Both the position numbers and the translations under genes were made by a program. A stretch of 64,000 bases of DNA, taken from Spirometra erinaceieuropaei. Its lineage: Eukaryota; Platyhelminthes; Cestoda; Diphyllobothriidea; Diphyllobothriidae. Shown here one piece after another: positions 47,701 to 59,805 of this stretch; position 1 is the stretch's first letter; the number at the start of each line of letters is the position of its first letter. Below the pieces are notes generated by a model, which was not told the DNA's origin, searched no databases, and saw nothing but the letters and a program-made list of their open reading frames with translations. Location: assembly GCA_902702965.1 (NCBI GenBank), contig CACRXP010000681.1, forward strand, positions 1 through 64,000, written 5' to 3'.

Positions 47701-50208
47701 GTTATGCTCTGCTGGTCCAGAGGATGATTAAACATATTTAAGGACATTATTGATCTGATAAGACTGCTGCAAATGTGCACTCTTTTATTTTCTATTACAT
47801 AGCAGTTTAGCTAACAACAATGGGGCGCACTAGACGGAATTCTTCCAGGACGTCCCCTTCACTTTTTCAGGCTTCAGTCAGCATATGTTTTATGCTGTAT
47901 TTTGCCGGAGCAATTAACATTGAAAATAGGCTAATATAAATTTGTAATCGCCTAAACACAGTATTACTTATATTGTAACTACTTTGGCTGCCAAAATCCG
48001 AAGATTATTACAACTGGGGTCGTTTTTGGTAGCAATGAAATTCCTATGATTTGTACTTCTAATTGTGTTTTGTTTAATGTTTAACACTGTCAAGCCTCCG
48101 AGCTCTATTTGTTTATATCTCCCATTTTTTCTTTCATTTTAAGCGTCCGTAACTTTGCAAGCGATAGGGTTTACAAAAATACTATGCTCATGACCCACTA
48201 GTCCTGCTCTGCGTCACAACTTTTTCATTCCCTGCAATTATGGTCCCACATAAAACTGTTAAGCCGGTAGGTCTATTTTTTCCTAAAAGGAGCGCAACTT
48301 AACCTAAGGTGTTTGACTTTCTGCCCATATGTATCTCTTCTGATGCTACTTGTAAACGCGCGCATACTTTACCATTCAGTCGCATAGAGTGCTTTTGTAA
48401 TAATACGAATTTAACGTTCTTTTAGGGACGGCAATTTATTCCACAGTGGTGTTACGCGTAATCAAAAATAATTGGTCTTTCACTGCCGAACGTAGGCGAA
48501 CATTACTGGATACTTACTAGTATGCATGTTGCATTTACGATACGCCGTAACTTCGAGGATACAACAATCATTTTTCGACCTGTGATCGCACAATGCGACT
48601 TTAATGAAATTCGACTACTAACAAGGACCCATATATGGGAAATCGCGAGCATACTTGTTATAAATGTGGCATTCATTGGACGCAGCATCCGAGGAGGCTT
48701 GCTTATGTTTTCAGAAGATGCACACACGCGAATGGGTATATTTTTACGGACTTGCACAACGGTCACTTAGCTTAAAAATATCATTCGAACAGCAAGTTGA
48801 ACCTGACTAAATGTTGTGTATACGTCTAAAATCTGATTGAGAGATCAAGGTTACTTCCTCGGAGTGTTGGGCTGACGTATGCAGAGATGCGTTTGAAGTA
48901 TATTAACATGACAGAAGTTCCTCAGAATAGCTAGGTGGTCATCAAATATTTGAGGTCACGTAACGGCAGTGAGCACTTCTTTGGGAGAGGAGTGATATCA
49001 TGAAATATAACTCAGACGCTTTAAGAGGCATAAAATGTTATGCTTATGCTATAAGCCGACAAAGAGAAGACTTATTTGTGCGTAAATAACAATGAATCGA
49101 AGACTATGGTAATATCTTATATAGATATTTGAACTAAGCCTTAAAACCTCAAACAGATCGCGGTAAGTTAAATTGATCGAAACTGCAAAATCATTTGTAA
49201 CCCCCAAGGTGAAACCGATACCCATTTTTGGCATTAAGTTTCGTTTACTCCAATAAATGTCAGAGGTCACACTGTAGCTCAAGTTTCTTTGTAATTTATA
49301 CGTATGCCTGCTAGTCTATGAAGGAATAAGTACCATCCTTCGCGTCACAACATGTAGCATTTAGAACCAAATCCCCCATTACATAACAAGAGGCGAGCAA
49401 ATCAAGAAAAGCGGCATGCGTCTTTGTTGGAACGACAATAGCGGTCGCTGAAAACAATTAGTAAATGACAATCCTGCCCAGACGCAGAGTGTCGGGAATC
49501 TAAACACGGATAAAACACATCCAGTTCGGTTTTAGACTGCGTGTGTTTGAACACTCGTTGACTATTTTCAGCGATTGGGAATATACATTTCTGAAGAATC
49601 AGTTATTTCTGCAACCAACAATGTTAGGTTTTAAAGTTGGTTTTCCATCAAGTAAACGTTCATTCTCTGCATTTTGACGATAATAGGCCGCAGAACATGT
49701 TTCTTAAAACCGCAGTAGAATGAAAATCTAAAGGTGTTTTGACGGACGGCAGTGCGTATATGTGATTCAGTGGCCCTACTTATGTCTTTATAAGTAACTA
49801 GCACCAACTGGTTTATATCCATGCGTAATTCTAAAATAATGCACCACACAACATCCTGGAACGCTCGTATTCGGCAAATTGATGATGATATCACCGGCAT
49901 TTATTTTTATAAGTGTTCAACGGCTTATTAATTTGGTTTTTTTTCTAAATATTAGTAACTTGAGGATAGAAACATCATTCATGCTTGCGATCATTACGTC
50001 GTGGACCTTGATATGTGGATAAACAGACCTGTGCTTTGGTTATTTCAGAGCGATATTCTATAGGCAGATATGTGCTGTCAGGCGACGCGTGTCAGCCCAC
50101 ATGTCCACGTGCGACCAATGATCGTGCGACAGTTTGACTGTCAACGTGGTTAATTACTGAAACTGCTGTAGTATATTAGTAGTGAATCTGTATTGCTCTG
50201 ACAAAAAA
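44774..50208. other. Between genes B and C, no supported gene
   Basis: Several short frames (46723-46502 -, 48522-48770 +, 49900-49631 -). A weak SINE-tail-like match lies at about 45582-45650 (CAGAAATAGTCA). 49282-49049 (-) contains DIYWSKRNLMPKM, faintly like the DITYWKKENNLPNM block of the secreted family. Confidence 0.35.
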
Positions 50209-51212
50209 ATGATTCCTCTAATCGCTGTTCTCATCTTGTTTCATTGTGCAGAATGCTGTTTTTTCAAAAAGGGTGAGTAATTTTGAAGACTTACATACTT
50301 TCTCAACACATAAGAAATATAGCATAGAAAATTGGGGAAATACTTTGGCTTTGCTATATCCTAACTATACTGATCGTTTCCTGTTCAGCGATTGCATAGT
50401 AGTGATTCCTGAAACATTCTTCTAACAACAATCGTTTTCCTCAAAATTCTCTCTTATAAATGCTTTTGTCAAAATTTCACAGTCTTTTATATCCTCAGGA
50501 ATACCGAAATGTCCAAGAAATGACGAAGATATCATTCCCGATGAAGTCGCTGAATATCTGGCACGTCAGGCCTACCGTCATGGCTTTGAAAAAGTAATAT
50601 CCCTGGCAGATAATTCACAGTTAAAACTCAAAGTGCTCATACATCAGACATCCCTACATTTTGCCTGCACATTCTTACGGGATGTAGCACCCGCAAAATA
50701 CCTACGGTACACATGCCGATCGCAATTTCCTGATGCCGAAATACATATCAAACATCAAGTAAGATAGTAAAGATGAGATGTATTCGTATTTTATAACTAC
50801 TTTCTAGTAATTGGCACAGCATAATTATTATTATGAATTGCATAATACTTTTTCATAGGAACGACCCCAGAAAATGGTTACAAACTTCTGGAGAGATATC
50901 GGATGTTTTAATTTCATTATACCCAACTTGTCATTAAAGGCGACCCTCGATATCACTTATTGTAGAAGGGAATTTGACTCGCCAAATAGGATTCGACTGT
51001 CCTCTGTTGAGATTTGCAGTTCTCATACAAATGCTCATAAATGCGCTTATGAACCCATCAACTCCAGTTTATTAGGCTTGTTAGATATGTGGTCTCCTGA
51101 CGTTTATTTATTATTGAGCTGGGGCTTTTTGGATGTCACTTCAAAGAATGTCTTCAGTAACCATGGACATGGCTTAACTGTCAAAGAAGCGGAACTGACT
51201 GCTTTACAATAA
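50209..51212 (+). CDS. Secreted cysteine-rich protein gene C (three exons, 225 aa), unknown family, frameshifted C-terminus
   Basis: Exons are 50209-50272 (64 nt), 50499-50758 (260 nt) and 50859-51212 (354 nt including TAA). Donors are G|GTGAGT and CAA|GTAAGA; acceptors are CCTCAG and TCATAG. Phases are 1 then 0. Exon 1 encodes MIPLIAVLILFHCAECCFFK then Lys, a strong signal peptide. Exon 2 has IPKCPRNDEDIIPDEVAEYL, HFACTFLRDVAP and LRYTC. Exon 3 has KATLDITYCRRE, NRIRLSSVEIC and HKCAYEPIN. This is the most compact member (introns 226 and 100 nt). The stretch from the conserved GF to the ancestral stop is 32 nt here but 33 nt in A and B. The old TAA at 51158-51160 is therefore out of frame, and the protein gains a new tail and lacks the family's C-terminal Cys. 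Apart from that shift the frame is intact. Function unknown. Confidence 0.8.
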
Positions 51213-51710
51213 GGATAAAGGAATCCATTGTATATTTTGACATATGATTTCAGTACGCTTGGATTTTTATATTCATTATATCTATCCCGCTGGCAAGTCA
51301 GAATACCAAAAGCCATTTTGCACACTTGATTTTAACCCGTAATTTATTTGGGGGTTTAACGCAGACTGTCATCGGTTATAATGAATGGAATCCATAAATA
51401 TCAAGATACGCGGATGAAACCGATTAATTTCACCTGTTCTAGGACATCTAGTCGTAAAACGTCAGCGCACAACAAACACGTGGCTGAAGATTCGTCGAGA
51501 AATAGTCGGTGTGCTGTCCTTATTTCAAATTCGACCTGAAGCAGGGCAAAGTTTAAGGACCGTTCGTAATCGCCAATATATTATCACTTCAAACAAGGCA
51601 ATGATGATTTAGCATTTATAAAACAAGGCGTCAAGTTCCAACAATGTTCCCTGTCATTGTAAGCAGTTGGGGACTATTGAAAACAAATGTTCGCATGATA
51701 AATCCCTGTG

Positions 51711-51778
51711 GGGTCAGTATATTTTAATGGTATCGATTTAATTGTGAGATATGAATACGACAAGAAAAATCGATTTTA
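51711..51778 (+). repeat. Upstream direct repeat flanking the PLE
   Basis: Starts GGGTCAGTATA and contains AATGGTATCGATT and GAATACGAC. It aligns with 53702-53769 over its full length with scattered mismatches. Probably part of the pseudo-LTR arrangement known for Penelope-like elements. Confidence 0.65.
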
Positions 51779-51954
51779 GACCAGGTAAGGGTTCAGGAGT
51801 AGTACTGAAGAATAGAACAGAGGATGCTGCGAAACTAGGGTAATACTGTCGCATCTTTCCAAGTTTTCGAAATCCGAAAATGTTGAGGATCACACAGAGT
51901 CTGCCGAGGGTCCGTTGACGATTATTCTCAGAGATCTCTGCAAAACAAGTTTAT

Positions 51955-53450
51955 TTGTCTAGTAAAGAGTACAAGCGAGTGAGTGTGGTGGGCACGACAA
52001 TACCAAGAATGCATGGCCTTCCCAAAAATCCACATACAAGGCTGCCCCTACCTCTAATGTTGGATATGAGGAATTCGCCCTATCGCACCGTTGCAAAATG
52101 GTTAGTGGATAGACTGAAGACACAGCAAGGTAATCTGTATCGTCGAAATCTGAAAGATTTCTTTGAGTTCGTTGAAGCTATCAAAAATATTAACGTTTGC
52201 GGACGGAGGATGCCATTACTGAATGTATGATCGCCGTTTAACAGCGTACCCGTGTCAGAAACAGTAAATTATCTTTATGATGTTATTTGTGACACGAATT
52301 TCCTATAGGCATGCCAGTAAAACGCTAAAAGAACTACTGACGTGCACAAAACGTCCAGTTTTCGTGCAATGTTCAATTATACAGACAAATAGATGGCGTG
52401 GCAATGCGATCACCTCTTGGACCGTTCCTTGCAAATAATTTTATGGGCCAATTAGAGACGTCAATATTACAAGATGCCATTAATGACCTTGTCTTCTGCG
52501 GTAGTACGGGGACGATATCTTCTATCTGGCGGATGGTACCACTGATATGAACGACCTTGTCCGAAAGTTCGACAGTGCGCACCCCTGTCTAAAGTTCACT
52601 GCTGAGTCTGAGGCAGATAAAGAAATTGCGTTTCCCGATGTCCTTCTACACAGGCAGGAGGATGGGCCTATCCAGCGCTCCGTGTTCCGAAAGAAAACCT
52701 GGACGGGAAAATGCATTAATTTCCACAGTTTTGTTCCCCTCAACATCAAACGAAATCCAGGTCAGGGATAGGCAGCTAGAGTAAGGCGCCTCTGTTCACC
52801 TGAAGCTACTGAATCAGAGCTCCAACAGCTGCGGAACACAGTTCATGAGAACGGATACCCAGATAGATTTATTCTCCGAAATATTAGGGAACACATTTAA
52901 AAGTCCACTGTTGCGACCGCAGAAAAGAAAGGTGTTTCATAAGACTGCCTTTTGTAGGGGACGCAGCGAGCGAACTAGTCAGACGGCGCGTAACTACAGC
53001 TCTCACGAGAGCAGTCCCCCGGCGAATTTACGCGTATGTTACACAAACTCTCCCCACCTACGTTTTGAAGGTAAATACACACTACCGTTGGAAGCCACAT
53101 CGATGTGCATCTACTCATTCACTTGCTACTGTGGAGCGGGATCCATCGGCCGTACGAAAATACACCTGGTAAAAGGGGGTGAGTAAACATATGCCGGCCT
53201 CTTTAGTAAGAGGTGATATTCGATTGATTTCGACTTCTATTCTCGTACACATAATCAGTACGGACCACCGAGTCGATGCCAAGGAAGCATTTCGTGTTGT
53301 TTATTGGACACCAACAATCTTCTCTAAAGACCTACGCCAACAGACGAGGCAGTGGCTATACGGTTAGCGAATCCGATTTCATGCTGTCAGAAAACGCTTA
53401 CACTAGCGCACTTTCTGCCGTGGCCAACGCCAACCTCAAGTGATGACGAC
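51955..53450 (+). mobile_element. Penelope-like element with RT and GIY-YIG endonuclease, broken
   Basis: The RT finger region 51955-52227 has TTIPRMHGLPKNPHTRLPL and NSPYRTVAKWL. YRQIDGVAMRSPLGPFLANN starts at 52380, YGDD is at 52505-52516, and the palm/thumb continues at 52547-52770 (FPDVLLHRQEDGPIQRSVF, KKTWTGK). Then come NGYPDRFI-like and linker sequence at 52790-53100. The GIY-YIG core is at about 53105-53180 (CIYSFTCYCGAGSIGRTK), with its C-terminal part near 53250-53310. The frame changes at least twice, and stops split the RT, so the copy is dead. It lies about 0.75 kb downstream of secreted gene C. Short direct repeats at 51711-51778 and 53702-53769 flank it. Confidence 0.85.
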
Positions 53451-53701
53451 ATGCCGCCTCAAATCCCTAATCACAGTGATGCGTACTCCGTGAACTGGAT
53501 CCAGGAATATCACTTAAAGACTCGCTTACCCCCCTCCCCCATCTGAAAGGACCAAAACCCACCGACTTCGTCATGCGGGCGGCGTGGGGAAGATGAGTTT
53601 TAATGAGTTAATTGTCCTTGAGGTACCTATAAACATTGTTAAATTTGTACATGTCATTCCTTCATGTTACTATTTGTCTTGCGAAGAATTACCGAAAACA
53701 C

Positions 53702-53769
53702 GGGTCAGGATATATAATGGTATCGATTAAAGTGTGAGAAACGAATACGACTAGACAAATCAATTTCAG
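53702..53769 (+). repeat. Downstream direct repeat flanking the PLE
   Basis: Starts GGGTCAGGATA and contains AATGGTATCGATT and GAATACGAC, matching 51711-51778 in the same orientation. Confidence 0.65.
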
Positions 53770-55786
53770 TTTGTTTTTACATGCAAATGGTCTGTTGGAT
53801 TGAGGCGAGGATTGGGAAAATAAGACGTAGCGATTCAGGAGACAGCGAGGAGTACGGAGTAGTACGAGAAGCGTGAAATAGATCTATTATATAACCGGTC
53901 TTTCGCGATATCAGGATAGTGTGGAGCGAATTCATTTGTGCGAACAAGGCCAGCTTTCTTTTATTAATGGACGTAGCCCTTTTTCTGGCTAAAATATGTT
54001 GGCCTCGTGGTGGGCCCTTGTAAATTACAAGAATTCCTCTGGAAAGGCTGTTATATAAAAAGGGAACGATAACACCACTTGAGATGGTGGAAAAATCGAA
54101 AACAGAGCCATAAAAAGATGGATTCCCGCACAATCTGTTGATTCGAAAAATTCTGAGGACCTGGTAAATTCAACCATGTGTAGAGCAAGCGTTTATTTCG
54201 AAAGTCCATCCCACGTCGGATTTAACTAACATGCTTTATCAGCCTATTATTCTATCCGTCAGTACCGTGTGACGCTGCTGAGCATCGTTGCAGCTCAAAT
54301 GAAGAATTTGCAAGCGGACGGCCTAACATTGCTGGCAGTGTTTAATGCTTATTCGATCTCTTAATTATAAGATGGAAAATAACTGGCATAATCGATTGGA
54401 AAATGTTTGAATATAATATAATATAAAAGCGTCTGGAGATAAACGTTGTCTTGAAACGCACATGCATCACGAATTATTGTGCACATACAATTAATAGCCG
54501 ACATTTATCCTAATTTTAGGTGTTTCCGAATTATGGAAACTGATCACCAATCGTCGTCGCTTTTATTCTGAGTCCGCGAAGTATGTTTTTCAGGTCCCGG
54601 CGGCATGTAGCGCTGACCGCCGTAAGTGTACCTGCAGACGCTTGATAAGGTTATGTGGCTATTTCATGCACAAGTAGAAATCACGTCATCCACAAATCGA
54701 CAGTGTTTTCTCCCCTCTCCATAACCCAACTTTTATCAGCATAGATGTTCGAAAAGGCTAAAACTCTATTGAGAAACTGCTTCAGGCAGCATTGGATTTG
54801 ATCGACACAACAAGAACTTGCAGGACAGAGGGCGTAAGGCTGGGCTGTCTTAAGTTTTGAGTGAACGAAAAAAGAGGTCAGAACTACTTTGTGGACTGGC
54901 GTGTGTCTGGAGTTGGAAATTCGGTCAGCATTTGAGGTGACATGTCTCTTGATCGTCTTGTTGGTTTGGTCAACGCATGATGCTATGGTTATGGGTTGAA
55001 GTGGCGTCGACCTAAGCGCGAATTCTACACATTCTAGTCGAGTAAAAAATTTACAGCTTCGTGAGTTGATGATTAAGTTTATAGTTTAGCGAGTGTCGCA
55101 GGTCTGTCTTAGTTGTTGGGTGTATTCGATGGTTGGAGCTAAGGCTCAATCAATCGGAAAAGCTGAGGAGACATACACCCTATGGGCACATAATTGGCGT
55201 AACTGGCATCTGCACAGATGTTTGCCCTCATGAAAGCGCGCACCTGTTTGTGTATTCCTACTTTCGCTTGCGTTGAATCTCAGGTTGAAGAGAACATCGG
55301 ACGAAGTCGGAATGCGTTTTTTAAAATTAATCTTTGCATGTTTGTTTGCCAAAGTGGTCGAGAAATTGTTTTTGATAAATTGGTCGCTCGTTGCAGCCGA
55401 TTAAAAAGTACACATATATATTTGCGCAGTAAGTCGCAAACCAACGATCTGTTTACACATTATCAGGGGATTGACAAAGTAGTTGTTGGACGGGCAGGAG
55501 CAGGATGAACTTTCATGCTATTGAGGGGGTGCATTCATAACCCCTGGAACATCAACGCTCCTCGAATGTATGCTAACAGTGGCTGTCGGTTTTGTGTGCA
55601 TATCAACATCTCGATTTCCTGATTTGTCGCAGACTGCTTGGTGCGATGGCGTGCCAATAAAAACACTAAAAGGGTAATGTATTATCTTGTCTCAGTGTCG
55701 TTTTTATTTTGTGTAGTGTTTCAAATGAAGTCTAACTATCCGACATCATGAAATGTTAACAAAAAATTCAATAGACGTTTTCGACT
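53770..55786. other. No supported gene
   Basis: A 118-codon frame at 54133-53777 (-) starts in the region after the PLE direct repeat and may be PLE-derived. Nothing else recognised. Confidence 0.35.
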
Positions 55787-56458
55787 ATGAAAAGTTATTT
55801 AACTGGAATTGTTGTACTCGTCACCACGCAACATGATCCCAGGATATTACGGACACGAGGTACTGTCGTCTCCTGACTGTGTTTCTTTGGCGCCCAGCAA
55901 AACCACACTAGCAGAAATAGCGACTGTTTATTCTAATTGAGTCGCGATACTCAAAAATATTAAATGTTTGTTTTAGGGAAATGCGCTCTAGAAGGTCATT
56001 GCACCACGGTTCTCAAAAAGGTTGTTCTATTTTCCTTACGTATGGTTTTTGTGCGTTCAAACTTTTCCCTGAATGAACACGGACATTTATGGGTGTCGTT
56101 ATTAAAATGTCATATAATTATCATGACATGTTCAAACAACAACCTATCAACGAAAAGGCACGAACACTTACCTCGCAATTTAATAAAAAGTCATGTAAAA
56201 TGCTTCCTTGCAAGCCTCACACAGGAGTTTAGAGTCTCCTTCGGTGTGTCCTTGCCGCAAACCCCGAAAGCGTTTCACTTAAATATAGTCTTTTACAGCA
56301 ATAATAGGAATAATGCGCACGTAAATGTCAAACCCAATTATCATGCTTTATATGAAACCGATATTAATCGTGCTATTATGTCTTTAGTTTATTACAGTAA
56401 TCAGCAGGCGTCACACAGAAGGCCATGTTATTTTTCAACCAAAGTTTGCACATGCTAG
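55787..56458 (+). CDS. Weak candidate two-exon secreted protein gene
   Basis: The second exon would run 55977-56458 after a TTTTAG acceptor and stays open for about 160 codons, ending in STKVCTC then TAG. It contains several Cys (GKCALEGHC, LLKCHIII, HVKCFLAS, RPCYF). A possible first exon at 55787-55859 encodes MKSYLTGIVVLVTTQ, a short hydrophobic leader, and would join in phase 1 over a 117-nt intron, but its donor GTACTG is poor. The protein shows no clear similarity to the three-gene family and I do not recognise it. An open frame of this length is only about what chance allows in 64 kb, so this is a suggestion based on exon-like edges and location beyond the gene cluster. Confidence 0.25.
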
Positions 56459-57374
56459 TCTATATAGAGGAAACAGGCCTCACTCTAACTCACAGAGCAG
56501 ATGCATTGAATGCAAAACCCTATAATATATAGAAATTATATATTAAAGGAATATAATCGCATGCGTTTCGATTGGATTCCAGTCCACAGTCGACCATAAT
56601 AGTAATACGCTATAGCGGTGTTAGTTACGCGGTCGCCTGAGGCATAACTAAATATTTCCGCAAGCGAGTGCAGCTGAATTTTGATCGGTTTCTCAATTCT
56701 GTCATTTGCAATTACTTGCGCTTCGAGATGTCAGTTGGGAGACACCTCACAACAGCCGCCAAATTCTTCCAGACGGCTCACTGCACGTCCGATTTTCGAA
56801 GTTTTAGTAGGGAGGACAGTGCTCTCAGTTTAATTGATCGACCATTGTATTCTGAACTTGCGGCCTTTTGTTGTTCAGCATGGCCGTAAGTCAAGACTGA
56901 ATACAGGATTGTGATATCTGATATTCCATTGATATAAACTGATGTCACATTAAGCAAGGAGGCGCACAGACCCATGGAATAAAACCAATGCAGGCATTCA
57001 AATTGACGTATTGAAGGCATTCACAGACAAATTCATACCAGTGACCAATGCTTGTTGTATGTAATTACGTACCTAGTTTTTTTCCCACTTGCCTTACACA
57101 TTCTTTTTTTATGACGTTATTGTAACCAAAAGGGAGTTCAAAGGCGCTCGCCTACTTTCCCTTAATAAATCTGATCTGATCTGACCGCACACTGTATACA
57201 AAATTAAGGAGGGTGAGACTCAGATATCATCAATTGAAAACAGTTGATTAATCACCGAATAAAAATTACGAACGTTTGCATAAAGATGTACAGAATAATT
57301 GTTTAAAGACTGCTGAACCACTTAGAATAAGCAGCTACAATCATCAAAACTAGAGGCTGAAAAACTTACCAGAC

Positions 57375-57900
57375 GCCAGACCATGAGGCCGAAAGACTTA
57401 ATACCACGAATGAATCGTTTCCCGGATCTTGTGCAATTGCGGACATAGCAACAACGTCAGAGACACCTGGAGATTATTCCTGACGCAGATGACCACGAAC
57501 ACAACATCGTTGAGCGTGTAAGGCATTAGCACTCAACTACCAGCTTACTTGAAAGGAACCGGCCGCATTTTCCATTTTCAAGAGGTCGAATTCTTCACAA
57601 GGGATGAAAACCGCTTGAGCGTTGAGCTACTCAGAGCATGAATCTCAGGCCCGCAATCCATCAACGAGCGCAATTATTTCCCTTTACCATATTAGATGCT
57701 GAGGTATTTCCTGGGCATGGGAATGAGACGCGTGTCGAAGGCGGGAGCTAGCAACAATCTCGGATTGTGAAATTGCGACAATTAACGATCGGAGACTAAC
57801 TGATGGGCCATCATCGCCTCAATTACGACTCATAGCGGTGATCGCGAGAGCTGTTAATTATAGTAGGAATATAGTCCCACGGCAGTTACACACTAGATGG
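57375..57900 (+). mobile_element. Penelope-like element GIY-YIG fragment, same family as 37.0 kb
   Basis: Carries GRIFHFQEVEFFTRDENRLS and SGPQSINERNYFPLPY, aligning with the AEILARD..SRVSREPLE and TGPQSI blocks of the 37.0-kb copy. It is more decayed, with several stops. Truncated at the 5' end. Confidence 0.7.
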
Positions 57901-58389
57901 AAAAAAATTATGGGTGTCTAGATTGCCCTTATCTGCGTCTAATTCTGAAAATTGGCTTTTGTAAGGCAAATAAAACGTTCTGTTCAATTGGTCATATCGT
58001 TACGTTCTTAACTGGTTGCTCTATCACGGTTTTTCGCTTCGGCCGACAATGCAAAGATAAAATGGCTAACGAAAAATTATTTTATTCATAAATTCCAAGA
58101 ACTCATTCACTTTGTTGTCTACACACAGAATGACTAACTGTAATTTTCAATAATAATAATAATATAACTTCCAATCTCTTACCTTTGATAGGTCTCGCAA
58201 AAGGAAATTAGCAGGTATAGAATGGCGTATTAAAGCATTCGAAAATGCCCGCCAGAGGTCTAGGGAAGACAGAAAAATCCTATTCGGTACTTCTTATCAA
58301 AAAGTAACTGTCTCCTCCTGATAGATTTTTCTGAAAGCAAAATTATTTAAATCAAGTATTAAACATCCCTGTTGCTTCCTGTGATTCAC

Positions 58390-58650
58390 AAAATGGAATG
58401 TCGTGTAGTTTTAACTCAAAACACAATTGCAGATTACGACAATCGGTTTGAGATACCGCACTTGGTGAATAAACAAGGTATTATGAAGTACCAATAACTC
58501 AGGAGTGGATTCACACCGTATCATTGTTTTTTCGAAACCAACAACTTTCAAATGTGTGGTAGAGATCAAGAACAGGCAACCAGCAACCAGACCGATGTCG
58601 GCCGAAATATACTACCAGAAGAGATACAACGGGATTTGGGGATGAATTGA
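58390..58650 (+). pseudogene. Disrupted twin of the 33502-33770 coding segment
   Basis: The frame beginning GAATGT at 58396 encodes ECRVVLTQNTIADY, FEIPHLVNKQGIMK, MCGRDQEQATSNQT and LPEEIQRD. It aligns with the minus-strand segment at 33770-33502, including the final stop at 58648-58650. An in-frame TAA at 58495-58497 interrupts it, and the acceptor-like site of the other copy is not preserved. Confidence 0.4.
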
Positions 58651-59571
58651 TACATTTACCCAGTCACAACCCCGATCACCCGCTTTGATAGGAAACACAG
58701 ACATTTTGCCGGACCGAGGTTCACCAGTGCCTCGCCGACTGCCCATATCTGTCGCTGCAGATCAGATGTTTTGTTACACAGGAATGGACAGACACCGTTT
58801 TTGTCCGTCCTCTCCTCCAGCCAGAGACGGGAATGGAGACATTTAAGGATACAGGTAATTGTTGCATTAAATTACAAGGACGTTTTTTTCAGAGTTAGTG
58901 TTTATGCAATGCCAACGTCTACGATAGGATTTAAAGTTGAGTCAGGCTTGGGGTTTTGTTATTGCTAAAAACCCCTCCTGACAGTTAACAGAAGATTATC
59001 TTAATGAAAAAAAGTTGGCGTTTCTAGTTTGCGGCTTGGCGGGGTCCACATAAGCTACCCATATCCAAACATCTTTACTGGCTCGTACAATGTGCAACAA
59101 AACTGTCAATGCCGTTTTGCAAATGACAAATGTCAGATTCCAGCCACCTACCACATTAAAGCCTGAATAGATTTTGCTTGTATGTTCATAATTTCCATGT
59201 GTTGACGGTCTGATGAGAATTATTGTGCACTGGTACTGGGTAGTGGCAGAACGTTGTGAATGACTTGGTTGTTAATCTTGCCGATTAGTTGAAACTTCCA
59301 ATTGCCTTTCTTACGCCCCTGTGAGATTATCTTTCTAGCATGCAACACACACTGCAATACCTATACTTGGGATTTTCAGTTAATGTCATATATACAAACT
59401 ATGAAGAAATGTTGAAAGCGGCATCCACGTACAAGAGAGTGTTTCTTACTTGAGTCATAATTCAACATTTAATCACATGACCTTTTTGAAGGGATAAGTA
59501 TTTTAACTATTAAAGACAGCGGATGATCACCCGTCTCATATAGCATCTATTCTAGCCGAAATGTCTGCACG

Positions 59572-59805
59572 ATGCGGGACAGGCGGCTTAAGCACGGGTT
59601 TTTTGACGTCTTGTCGCAGAAACTAGAAGAAGCCAGGGTTAGTTTGTTGATCGGCATGAGTCTACGGACGCAAAGGCTCTCGGCCCCTAGTCGGCCTCTC
59701 TGTCAGTCCAGGGCAGATTTCTTTGACGTAATCGTGCACCATAGCACGATTTTTTGCAATTACAGGGCTGCACACTTTACCAAGCTCCTAGGTCGACGAG
59801 AGTGA
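59572..59805 (+). other. Conserved open segment in the large repeat (twin)
   Basis: Plus-strand counterpart of 32327-32040, open for 77 codons, ending KLLGRRE then TGA. It carries indels in multiples of three relative to its twin around LSAPSRPL. Function unrecognised. Confidence 0.3.

Noticed and set aside
53777..54133. 118-codon frame on the minus strand as a gene
   Set aside because: No motif, no exon-like edges, and it overlaps sequence following the PLE repeat.
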